Below are positions 52,896-61,308 of a stretch of DNA of 64,000 bases, piece by piece. Source of the DNA: Rhizobiaceae bacterium MnEN-MB40S (GTDB lineage Bacteria; Pseudomonadota; Alphaproteobacteria; Rhizobiales; Rhizobiaceae); contig BRLC01000002.1 of assembly GCA_024343425.1 (NCBI GenBank), forward strand, positions 1 through 64,000, given 5' to 3'. Position numbers and translations under genes: made by a program. Below the pieces are notes generated by a model that was not told where the DNA came from, did no database searches, and saw only the letters and a program-made list of their open reading frames with translations. The number at the start of each line of letters is the position of its first letter. Within the stretch, counting starts at the first letter, position 1.

Positions 52896-55800
52896 ATGAT
52901 ACTCGACAGATCGTCGGTGACTGAATGGCTTGAGGTAATCAAAGCCGATGGTCAGACCGGTCAGGAGGCGTTTGCGCATTGCGAGCGGCTGTGCCGTCTG
53001 ATCGACCCGTCGCGCGAGAATCACATTCCGTTGCGGCATGCCGCGCCTGCCTCCTATCCGGACGATTCCTCGACGACGGCGATGGAGGCCTTCGAAGCCT
53101 GGCGCCGCCGCATCAACGAGCAGATCGCCGAAGCCGGCGGTCAATTCCGGCTCGAGGTCACGGACCACGACGACGTTCCCTTCAATCAGGTTCTGTGCTG
53201 GTTCGAAGGAGAAGGCCTGCCGGAGACGGCCGCTTCCCCACCGTCTCCAAAACCTGAAGCAAAACCGCAAAAGCCTCTGCCAGCGAACACCGTCCAACCG
53301 TCCAGCGCGCCCGAAACCGCGCCCGCCGCGTCCGCCAAAGGCGCGATGCAGCACCTGACGGAGTGGCTGTCGGACGAAGACAAATCCCCTGTTTTTCTCC
53401 TGTTGGGCGAATACGGAACCGGCAAATCGACGCTTTGCCGCAACCTGTCAGAACGCCTGTCGCGGGGGGATTTCGACTACGAGGCGGTCTATCTCGACCT
53501 GAAGCAGGCGCGGCAGCTTTTCTACAGCGAGACGCCCAGTCTGCGAAGCCGCCGTTTTCGCGCCGACGACATACACCTGTTGATCGACGCGCTCGCCGAA
53601 ATCGACGGTTACGCGTCCGAAGAGGTCTATGCGAAGATCAACGCCGGCAATTGCATCGTCATTTGCGACGGGCTGGACGAAATCGGAGCAGCGCTCCATC
53701 CGGACGAGACCGCAAGCCTGTTCCAGGCGCTTGTGGCGTTTCTCTCCATCGGCGCCGCGCGCTCGACCTCCAATCGCCTGCTTGTATCCTGCCGGAGCCA
53801 TCATTTCCGCAATGAACGCCAGATTGCCGCGCTGCTTGGCAATTTGAAAAATGTCTCTGCGCCGGAGATCGTGTCGACGGATCTTCTGGAGCCGGAACAC
53901 CTTCGCGGAGCCCTGATCGAGCTGACCAGCGACGCAGAAAAGGCACAACAGACGCTCCAGGCTCTCAACGGGCTCGCGGTCATGGCCCGGCGGCCGTCCT
54001 GGCTGCATGCGATCGCACAGCGTCTGGAGGCCCTGGACGAAGAACGGCGAAGCGCCGGCTCCGTTAATCTTGCAAGACTGTTTGACGATCTGATCGACGA
54101 CGTACTGGCGGCGGAAGAGAACCGCCAGATTTTCGACTCGGACATCAAGAAGCAGTTGATGGTCACACTGGCTGGCGACATGTGGGATTCGGGTCGCGCC
54201 GCCTGGTCGGCGTCGGAGCTCAACGCCTGGCTGGACGCACAGTTGCGCACCGACGAGCGGATGAACGATATCTACGCTTCGTCCTACAAGGGCAAGGCGC
54301 GCGAATTGCTTTATGTGGATCTGCGCACCACGACGTTTCTGGTTCGCGGCCAAGATGATCTCTTCCGGTTCTCGGACAGTCCGATCAGGGCGTTCTTTCT
54401 CGCCTCGCATCTGTTCAAATCAACCGGCGAAGGACGTTTCGACGCCTGGGAGGCCAACGAGACGGACCATGACGTCCAGATTTTCATCACCGATCTGATC
54501 TTCAACAAGGCGACGCAGAAGGAACGCAAGGCCTTTCTGCAAAGCATCGGTAAGATCTTGTCCGAACCCTACAAACCGATGTCGTCGGACCTCGCGTTCG
54601 GCATTGCGCTCCAGGCGCAGGAGCGCGGCGATCCGGATGCGCCCAAGGGCGGTTTCCAGATGCCAGGCGTGGACCTTTCCCGTCTCGGCAAAAAGTCGCG
54701 CCTGTCGGGGTACGACTTCGCCGGATCGAATTTTGCGGACGCAATCCTGTCCAATGCGCACATCGCCAACGCCAGTTTCCGGGATTGCGATCTGCAGGGC
54801 GCGCGTTTCGAGAATTGCCGGTTCGATGATGTGAATTTTTCTTCGGCGAAGCTGGATAAAGCGACCATATCCGATTGTACGTTCCGGCATTGCGAACTGA
54901 CGGACGCAAATCTGCAAGACGCCGCCTGCACGCAAAATCTGGTTGTCCATTGCGATGGCCTTGAAAAGGAGTCGCGCACGGCGCTGATCGCCGGCGGAAA
55001 CAGCGTCGCGCCGGCGACAGCCGCGGAATGGCGCAGGATAAATGTGCGGCGCGAACATCTGGCGAGGCGCCCGGAAGCAGACCGCACCATTACGACATGC
55101 GTCTACAGCCCCGACGGAAAGCTTGTGCTTTCGGCTTGCGACGACGGCGCAATGCATATCTGGAACAGCGAGACCGGCATTGAACACGTCGCCCTCAAGG
55201 GGCACGCCGCAGCCGTCCGAAGCTGCGCCTTCAGCCCTGACGGACGCCTTGTCGCGTCCTGCTCCGACGACGCCACGATCAGGCTGTGGGACGCCGGCTC
55301 CGGAAAGGAGAAAACTGTTTTCCGGGGTCATACCCGTTCGGTGACCTGTTGCGCTTTCAACAAGACCGGTTCTCTGCTCGTCACGGGATCGCAAGACACG
55401 CTTCTGAAGGTTTGGGACTGCAAGTCCGGAAAACTTGTCCACACGCTCGCCGGGCACGATGACGCTATAACGGATTGCGACATCAACGCCGCCGACGCCA
55501 TCATCATTTCGGCTTCGGCAGATCGCACCCTGCGCTTCTGGGACGCCGCCTCAGGCGAGGAATGTTTCCCGGCCGGCGAACACGAGGCCGCGGTCATGGA
55601 ATGCGCCTTTTCATCGTCAGGCGGACGCGTCGTTACGTCCTCGCAAGACAATCTGCTGCATTTGTGGGACGGTGCCACCGGAAAGGCCATCGCCATTCTT
55701 CCCGACCACGAGGACAGCATCACCAGGGTGGCGTTTGCTCCGGGCGGCAAGTCGATCGTCTCCGCATCGAAGGATTCGACCATTCGCGTCTGGGACGCGG

Positions 55801-57275
55801 ATTCAGGCGAAATCTCGCAAGTGGTGACCGACCACTCGTCATCCGTGACCTGGCTCGATTTCAGCAATGACGGCAAAACCGCCATCACGTCCACGCAAGA
55901 CGGCATGCTGCGGCTTTGGGACACGAAGACCTGGCGATCAGTCTCGGCCTTTCCAAGGCAGGAATCGACAATTCTCGGCTGCTCGATCAGCGCCGACGGC
56001 CACCATATCATTTCCTGGTCGGACACCGGCGTCATGTGCGTCTGGGATGCGGCGAGCGACCCGGAACTCGCCTGCCTGGAGGGGCACGTCGACTGGATTC
56101 ACGCCTGCACCTTCAGTCCGGACGGCACGCGCATCGCATCGGCTGCCCGAGACAACACCTTGCGTTTGTGGAACGCCGAAGACGGCAGCATGATCGCGGT
56201 TCTTGGCGGCCATGACAACTGGGTTCAGTGCCTCGATTTCAGTCCCGACGGCACCCGCATCATCTCCGGGTCCGACGACAATTCGCTGCGTTTGTGGGAC
56301 GGGGCGACGGGAGATCCGATCGCAAGACTGGAAGGCCATGGCGGGTCAGTCAACATCTGCGCCTACAGCGCAGACGGCTCGCGTATCCTGTCCGGTTCCG
56401 ACGACGGTACGCTGCGGCTTTGGCATGGAACAACCGGTCACCAGATCGCCGTCCTGCAGGGACATTCCAACTGGGTCAGGGCCGGCGCCTTCAGCGAAGA
56501 CGGAAAGCGCATTGTTTCCGGCTCCTACAACAATGGCTTGAGAATCTGGAATGGCGAGACAGGCAAGCAGATCGCAACGCTGAAAGGCCATTCGGACTCG
56601 ATCATCTGCTGCAAATTCAGCCGCGACAGGAAGAAGATCGTGTCGGGATCGAACGATCGCAGCGTGCGGATCTGGGATACGAAGAGCGCCACCGAATTGC
56701 TCGTTCTTGAAGGGCACGAGGCCGCTATCACCGCTTGCTGTTTCAGCCCCGACGGTAAACTGATTCTGTCGGCTTCGGAAGATTCCACACTGCGCGTCTG
56801 GAACGCCGAAACCGGCGAACTCGCCTATATTCTGAGCGGTCATGAGGGCATCGTCAGCGATTGTTCCTTCAGCCCGGACGGAGGCAGGATCATTTCCTGC
56901 TGCGACGACAGAACGCTCAAAATCTGGGACACCCGGTCGGGCACGATGATCACCACCCTCAAGGGACACACAGGCTTCGTGAAAGTCTGCGCCTTTAGCC
57001 CGGACGGCGCGCGCATCGTGTCAGGCTCCTACGATAACACCCTGCGCGTCTGGGACGGAAACGCAGGATGCGAGATCGCCAATTGCCACCATGTTCCCGA
57101 CGGCGGTCACCTCACCTTCTCGCGGTCGGACGATATGGTTCTTTCCGCATCGGCGAACGCCTGGCGACACTTTGAATGGCGGTTGCCGGAAGGCGCGAGC
57201 AAGCCCGCCGTCATGCCGCTGGAAGCGGATCCGGAAATCGGCATGATATCCGACGAGGGATTCCACAGGACATGA
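52896..57275 (+). CDS. Giant STAND protein: NACHT ATPase, pentapeptide repeats and WD40 repeats
   Basis: Predicted sensor ATPase of 1459 residues. Residues 1-108: an unrecognised domain (VTEWLEVIKADGQTGQEAF; MEAFEAWRRRINEQIAEAGG). Residues 109-150: Pro-rich linker. NACHT from about 160: Walker A GEYGTGKST (171-179), Walker B CIVICDGLDEIG (253-264), sensor LLVSCRSHHF (295-304), helical arm to about 590. Residues 600-680: pentapeptide repeats (YDFAGSNFADAILSNA; CDLQGARFENCRF). Residues 729-1400: sixteen WD40 units of exactly 42 residues, then a degenerate one. Such proteins oligomerise upon ligand binding and trigger an effector. AAGGTGG precedes the ATG at 52896; a frame from 52794 is also open. 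It lies about 130 bases after the phosphoribosyltransferase gene on the same strand. Confidence 0.9.
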   Translation: MILDRSSVTEWLEVIKADGQTGQEAFAHCERLCRLIDPSRENHIPLRHAAPASYPDDSSTTAMEAFEAWRRRINEQIAEAGGQFRLEVTDHDDVPFNQVLCWFEGEGLPETAASPPSPKPEAKPQKPLPANTVQPSSAPETAPAASAKGAMQHLTEWLSDEDKSPVFLLLGEYGTGKSTLCRNLSERLSRGDFDYEAVYLDLKQARQLFYSETPSLRSRRFRADDIHLLIDALAEIDGYASEEVYAKINAGNCIVICDGLDEIGAALHPDETASLFQALVAFLSIGAARSTSNRLLVSCRSHHFRNERQIAALLGNLKNVSAPEIVSTDLLEPEHLRGALIELTSDAEKAQQTLQALNGLAVMARRPSWLHAIAQRLEALDEERRSAGSVNLARLFDDLIDDVLAAEENRQIFDSDIKKQLMVTLAGDMWDSGRAAWSASELNAWLDAQLRTDERMNDIYASSYKGKARELLYVDLRTTTFLVRGQDDLFRFSDSPIRAFFLASHLFKSTGEGRFDAWEANETDHDVQIFITDLIFNKATQKERKAFLQSIGKILSEPYKPMSSDLAFGIALQAQERGDPDAPKGGFQMPGVDLSRLGKKSRLSGYDFAGSNFADAILSNAHIANASFRDCDLQGARFENCRFDDVNFSSAKLDKATISDCTFRHCELTDANLQDAACTQNLVVHCDGLEKESRTALIAGGNSVAPATAAEWRRINVRREHLARRPEADRTITTCVYSPDGKLVLSACDDGAMHIWNSETGIEHVALKGHAAAVRSCAFSPDGRLVASCSDDATIRLWDAGSGKEKTVFRGHTRSVTCCAFNKTGSLLVTGSQDTLLKVWDCKSGKLVHTLAGHDDAITDCDINAADAIIISASADRTLRFWDAASGEECFPAGEHEAAVMECAFSSSGGRVVTSSQDNLLHLWDGATGKAIAILPDHEDSITRVAFAPGGKSIVSASKDSTIRVWDADSGEISQVVTDHSSSVTWLDFSNDGKTAITSTQDGMLRLWDTKTWRSVSAFPRQESTILGCSISADGHHIISWSDTGVMCVWDAASDPELACLEGHVDWIHACTFSPDGTRIASAARDNTLRLWNAEDGSMIAVLGGHDNWVQCLDFSPDGTRIISGSDDNSLRLWDGATGDPIARLEGHGGSVNICAYSADGSRILSGSDDGTLRLWHGTTGHQIAVLQGHSNWVRAGAFSEDGKRIVSGSYNNGLRIWNGETGKQIATLKGHSDSIICCKFSRDRKKIVSGSNDRSVRIWDTKSATELLVLEGHEAAITACCFSPDGKLILSASEDSTLRVWNAETGELAYILSGHEGIVSDCSFSPDGGRIISCCDDRTLKIWDTRSGTMITTLKGHTGFVKVCAFSPDGARIVSGSYDNTLRVWDGNAGCEIANCHHVPDGGHLTFSRSDDMVLSASANAWRHFEWRLPEGASKPAVMPLEADPEIGMISDEGFHRT
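55080..57095 (+). repeat. Sixteen 126-bp WD40-coding repeats
   Basis: Sixteen consecutive units of exactly 126 bp (42 codons), each of the form x-x-x-V/I-x-x-C-x-F-S-x-D-G-...-S/G-x-D-...-L-R-L-W-D-...-L-x-G-H. Units 9-16 are closer to each other than units 3-8, which suggests later expansion at the C-terminal end. Sixteen units would make two eight-bladed propellers, or one 7-bladed plus extra blades. Confidence 0.85.
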
Positions 57276-57316
57276 ACGGTCCCTCTCCCGCACGCGCGGG
57301 ACAGTGAGTGCAAGCG

Positions 57317-58525
57317 ATGTTCGCTTTCTTCAAGAGGCGTGAAACGTCAATAACGCAGTCCAATGTGGCGATCGTCATCCTGTGCGGTCTCTCAGGAATG
57401 ACGGCGCTCTCCATCGAAATCATCCTGCCGACGCTTGGGCTGATTGCGCGCGATCTCGATGTGCCTCCCGCGCGCGGGGCCTATCTGATCAGCCTCTACT
57501 TCGTCAGTTTCGGCGCAGCCCAGCTATTCTGGGGCGCGCTCTCTGATCGCTTCGGCAGGCTCCCGACGCTTTATCTCGGGCTTGTCCTGTTCGTCCTGGC
57601 CAGCATTGGCTGTGCGCTTGCGCCGACATTCGAGATACTGCTTGCCTGTCGCTTGCTGCAGGGGGCCGCCGGAGCCGCCCCCATTATCGCGCGCTCGATT
57701 GTGCGAGACGTTCTCACCGGACCGAAGGCTGCGCGCCAGATGGCGGTTTTAACGTCCGTGAGCGCCGCCGCGCCGCTTATTGCGCCTTCCATCGGCTCCG
57801 GCCTGCTGATCCTGTTCAACTGGCGAGCCTCATTCTATCTGCTGGCCGTCGTCTCCGCGGTGTTCCTGCTGCTTGCCTGGCTGCGCTTGCCGGAGACAGT
57901 CGGCCAAAAACAGCCGAACGCGACGCGAATACCGTTTATGCTCGCAAGAGCGCGTATCCTGTTCACGAGCCGCGAGTTCGTTGTAGGCACGATGGTGTCC
58001 GCGCTGATGTTCGGCGCCTTTTCGACATTCCTGTCTCTCGGTTCTCTCGTGGCAGAGAACTACGGCATTGCGCCGGAATCTTTCGGCTCTGTTTATGCGA
58101 TCGCCGCCGCTTTCTTCATTGCCGCAATTCTGCTGACGCATCAGTTTGTCGAAAGGCTGGGATTAAGGGGCATCGGCAGCCTCGCCATGGCCATCCTGTG
58201 CGTCGCCGTCGCCATGCATGCGGTCTTCCTGTTTTGGGAGCCGGAATTCACCATATTCTGGGCTGCTATTGCGGTCTATCTTTTCGCCTTCGGATTTGTC
58301 GTTCCAACCGCCACGACCTATGCGCTGCAACCTGCGCACAATATGACCGGCTTCGCCTCATCGTTGCTCGGATCGACGCAAATGCTGGTTGGCGCGGCCG
58401 CCGCCAGTCTGGCGACGCTGTTCTTCGATGGAACGGGTTTCGCCATCAGCCTCTCGATCGTCGTCTGCGGCGCAGGCGCGCTGCTGGTCTTCGCGACCGG
58501 AAGGGTCATCAGCTACATTCATTGA
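57317..58525 (+). CDS. MFS multidrug efflux transporter, Bcr/CflA type
   Basis: Twelve-helix drug/proton antiporter of 402 residues. IVILCGLSGMTALSIEIILPTLGLIARDL opens TM1, LFWGALSDRFGRLPTLYLGLVLF is the TM2-3 loop motif (GxLxDRxGRxP), and LLACRLLQGAAGAAPIIARSIVRDV in TM4 is typical of the Bcr/CflA drug-resistance group. ATG at 57317 is favoured; a GTG at 57308 is in frame. It lies 41 bases after the NACHT-WD40 gene on the same strand, so it may share the transcript, but its function needs no link with that gene. Confidence 0.9.
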   Translation: MFAFFKRRETSITQSNVAIVILCGLSGMTALSIEIILPTLGLIARDLDVPPARGAYLISLYFVSFGAAQLFWGALSDRFGRLPTLYLGLVLFVLASIGCALAPTFEILLACRLLQGAAGAAPIIARSIVRDVLTGPKAARQMAVLTSVSAAAPLIAPSIGSGLLILFNWRASFYLLAVVSAVFLLLAWLRLPETVGQKQPNATRIPFMLARARILFTSREFVVGTMVSALMFGAFSTFLSLGSLVAENYGIAPESFGSVYAIAAAFFIAAILLTHQFVERLGLRGIGSLAMAILCVAVAMHAVFLFWEPEFTIFWAAIAVYLFAFGFVVPTATTYALQPAHNMTGFASSLLGSTQMLVGAAAASLATLFFDGTGFAISLSIVVCGAGALLVFATGRVISYIH

Positions 58526-58576
58526 CAATTAAGGGAAAAGCAGGATCTTCCTGTCTCTCGTTCAAGGAGGCGCGTC

Positions 58577-58897
58577 GTGTCCAACGCTATCAAGATCCGC
58601 GCGGCATTGGTGTCGGTTTTCGGCATTGTCGCTCTTGCCACCGTATTCTTCCACTATACGGAGGGTTGGGACTGGGTTGATTCCTACTATTTTTCAGTGG
58701 TCACGATGGCGACCGTCGGATATGGCGACTTCGCGCCGAAAACAGATCCCGGCAAAATCGGCGCTACGATCCTGATCTTCACCGGCATCGGCGCGCTTGC
58801 CGTGCTGATAAGGCTGTTCGCGGATCAGTTGATCGACATGCAGGCGCGACGGATCGCGCACTCCGCCGAACGCCATCCGCATCTCCACCGATATTGA
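58577..58897 (+). CDS. Two-TM potassium channel protein
   Basis: Small ion channel subunit of 106 residues. TM1 is LVSVFGIVALATVFFHY, then a pore helix and filter VVTMATVGYGDFAPKTD (TVGYGD, residues 46-51), then TM2 IGATILIFTGIGALAVLIRLFA. It has no RCK/TrkA-N domain, so gating is not by NAD or calcium binding as in larger homologues. A GTG start at 58577 is supported by AAGGAGG. It converges with proline iminopeptidase with only 2 bases between stops. Confidence 0.85.
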   Translation: MSNAIKIRAALVSVFGIVALATVFFHYTEGWDWVDSYYFSVVTMATVGYGDFAPKTDPGKIGATILIFTGIGALAVLIRLFADQLIDMQARRIAHSAERHPHLHRY

Positions 58898-58899
58898 GT

Positions 58900-59880
58900 T
58901 CATCCATCCGATGCGTAGAGATCGGTCGCGGTTACGGTGTGGTGGATGATGCCAGGCTCGTTGAAGACATGGCCGGCGTCATCAACGATGACGATTTCCG
59001 ATTCAGGCCATAACCGATACAGTTCCCAGGCAGTGCGGGCTGGCGTCACCACATCATAGCGTCCCTGGATAATCGTTCCCGGAATGCCGCGCAGATGGTC
59101 GATGTCCCGGAACAGTTGGCCTTCGTCGAGGAAGGCGTCGTTCATGAAATAGTGAATTTCGATGCCCGCAAAGGCGAGCGCAAATCGTGCGTCGCCATAA
59201 TGGGCGGCGGTGGATTCGTTCGGCAACAGCGTCGAGGTTTCACCTTCCCATAGCGCCCAGGCCTTTGCTGCCTCCTCCCGTACGGTTTGGTCCTCGCTGT
59301 TAAGGCGACGACTGTAGGCCGTCAGAAGGTCCTCGCGCTCGGAAACCGGGATAAGGCTGATGAACTTCTCCCATTTGTCGGGAAAGAGCAGAGAAGCCCC
59401 TTCTTGGAAAAGCCAGTGTATTTCGAACCGGCGCGCCGTGAAAATACCGCGCAGAACCAGTTCGCTGACCCGCTCGGGATAGGTTTCGGCGTAAGCCAAG
59501 GCAAGCGTGCTGCCCCAGGAGCCGCCGAGAACCAGCCACTCCTCGATATCGAACATGATGCGTAGCTTCTCGATATCGGCGACCAGATGCCAGGTCGTAT
59601 TGTTTTCCGTGGAGGCATAGGGCGTTGACCGCCCGCTTCCCCGCTGGTCGAACAATATGATGCGATATTTCCGGGGATCGAAGAGACGCCTGTGATCCGC
59701 CGAACAGCCTCCGCCCGGACCACCGTGCAGAAAAAGCGCCGGCTTTCCTTTCGGATTGCCGCACACCTCCCAGTAGACATGGTGGTCGTCGCCGACGTCC
59801 AGCATGCCTGAGTCATAGGGTTCGATTGGCGGAAAGAGCGTTCTGGAATAGCCATTTTGCGGGCCGTGCTGGGTCTGCAT
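58900..59880 (-). CDS. pip: Proline iminopeptidase
   Basis: Serine exopeptidase of 326 residues removing N-terminal proline from peptides, peptidase family S33. Signs: YWEVCGNPKGKPALFLHGGPGGGCSADHRRLFDP, RIILFDQRGSGRSTP, the nucleophile elbow LVLGGSWGSTLALAYAETYPERV (Ser in GGSWG), the acid region IIQGRYDVVTPA and the catalytic His in DDAGHVFNEPGI. Length and order are normal. GAGGAAAGC precedes the ATG at 59880. Confidence 0.95.
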   Translation of the reverse strand: MQTQHGPQNGYSRTLFPPIEPYDSGMLDVGDDHHVYWEVCGNPKGKPALFLHGGPGGGCSADHRRLFDPRKYRIILFDQRGSGRSTPYASTENNTTWHLVADIEKLRIMFDIEEWLVLGGSWGSTLALAYAETYPERVSELVLRGIFTARRFEIHWLFQEGASLLFPDKWEKFISLIPVSEREDLLTAYSRRLNSEDQTVREEAAKAWALWEGETSTLLPNESTAAHYGDARFALAFAGIEIHYFMNDAFLDEGQLFRDIDHLRGIPGTIIQGRYDVVTPARTAWELYRLWPESEIVIVDDAGHVFNEPGIIHHTVTATDLYASDG

Positions 59881-59936
59881 CGCTTTCCTCGTAACCGGCT
59901 TGTCGCGGAGCCTGATCCGAAACTAACCCCGTCTCG

Positions 59937-61217
59937 TCAATCGGGCAACGGTTTGCCGGTGGTCTCCTTCAAGGTATAGACGGCGATGGTCGAAATCACC
60001 GCGGTAATTATGAGATAGTAGACGGGCGCGAAGTCATCGGACGTGCGCGACAGCAGGTATGTGGCGACAAGCGGCGCCGTGCCGCCGAACAGGCCCTGGC
60101 ACAGATTGTAACCGATCGCCACGCCGCTGCATCGCACATGGGCGGGAAGCGCTTCCACCATCGCGGATGACAACGCCGCATAGCCGATTGCGAACAACGT
60201 TGCGAAACCGGCCTGCCCTATGAAGACGAGATAAACGTTCTCGTGATGCATGATGGACCACAGCGGCCAACTCAGAAACAAAGTGCCGATGCTTGAGGTG
60301 TAAAGCAGCGGCTTTCTGCCGATATGATCGGAAACATAGGCGCCGAAGCCGATTATCGGGATCATGATCATCAGCGCATAGGTGTTGATGTCGAACGCGC
60401 TGGACGTCGAGATATGCATGTATTCAGTCAGGTAGCTGCTTGCAAAGACGAAGAGCAGGTAGAAGCCGACGGCCAGCGACAGGGTAAGACAGATGATTTG
60501 CAGGATTTGCCGCCAGTAGTCGCGAACAGCCTCGATGAACGGTATGTCGCCGTGCACCTCGAGACGGCCAAGCGTCGGCGGCTCGCTCATGTGACGGCGA
60601 AAAACGACTGCGCCCACGGCTATCAGCGCGCCCAGAAGAAACGGTATGCGCCAGCCCCACTGCTCCAGGGCGTCGTCGCCGATGAGCCCGCCCAGGATCG
60701 CCGCCGCGCCGTTTCCAATCAGAAAACCCATGAACGCGCCGATCACCGGCCAGCTGGTAAAAAGCGCCCGGCTTTTCTGCGGCGCATGTTCGGCAAGAAA
60801 AACCACCGATCCCGGGTACTCCCCTCCGACGGAAACGCCCTGCATCAGGCGCAGCAGGATCAGAAGGACCGGCGCGGCCAGGCCAATCTGCTCATAGGTC
60901 GGCAACAGACCGATGAGCGTTGTGCCGACGCCCATGAGCGAGACCGAAATGATGAGCGTGGTCTTGCGGCCGATCCGGTCTCCGACATAGCCGAGAATGA
61001 CGCCGCCCACGGGTCGCGCGGCGTATCCCACGGCGAAGACGCCGAAGCTCGCAAGCAGCGATGTCAGGGGATCGCCCGACGGGAAGAACAGTTTTCCGAT
61101 TATTGGCGCCAGAGATCCGTAGATCGCAAAATCATACCACTCCAGCGCATTGCCGACTGCGCCCGCAAGCGCGTTACGCAGACGCGCGGTCTGCGTGCTG
61201 GTTTCCGTATCGCCCAC
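59937..61217 (-). CDS. MFS transporter, metabolite:H+ symporter (MHS) family
   Basis: Twelve-helix symporter of 426 residues. The signature ALAGAVGNALEWYDFAIYGSLAPIIGKLFFPS opens TM1; GRKTTLIISVSLMGVGTTLIGLLP follows the TM2-3 loop; LMQGVSVGGEYPGSVVFLAEHA is the MHS TM4-5 motif. These carry organic acids, proline or betaines. The start appears to be GTG at 61217. It lies 91 bases after a close paralogue (61309-62601). Confidence 0.85.
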   Translation of the reverse strand: MGDTETSTQTARLRNALAGAVGNALEWYDFAIYGSLAPIIGKLFFPSGDPLTSLLASFGVFAVGYAARPVGGVILGYVGDRIGRKTTLIISVSLMGVGTTLIGLLPTYEQIGLAAPVLLILLRLMQGVSVGGEYPGSVVFLAEHAPQKSRALFTSWPVIGAFMGFLIGNGAAAILGGLIGDDALEQWGWRIPFLLGALIAVGAVVFRRHMSEPPTLGRLEVHGDIPFIEAVRDYWRQILQIICLTLSLAVGFYLLFVFASSYLTEYMHISTSSAFDINTYALMIMIPIIGFGAYVSDHIGRKPLLYTSSIGTLFLSWPLWSIMHHENVYLVFIGQAGFATLFAIGYAALSSAMVEALPAHVRCSGVAIGYNLCQGLFGGTAPLVATYLLSRTSDDFAPVYYLIITAVISTIAVYTLKETTGKPLPD

Positions 61218-61308
61218 TTGAAATATCGCCCGTCAGTAAAACTAAAAACATCAACACGAGTTCTGGACCGCGCCCGCATAAATTGCAACCCGCCAGTTCC
61301 AGACAACA

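Noticed and set aside
54420..55457. 345-codon minus-strand frame across the NACHT-WD40 gene
   Set aside because: Antisense to pentapeptide and WD40 coding sequence; repeats create open mirror frames.
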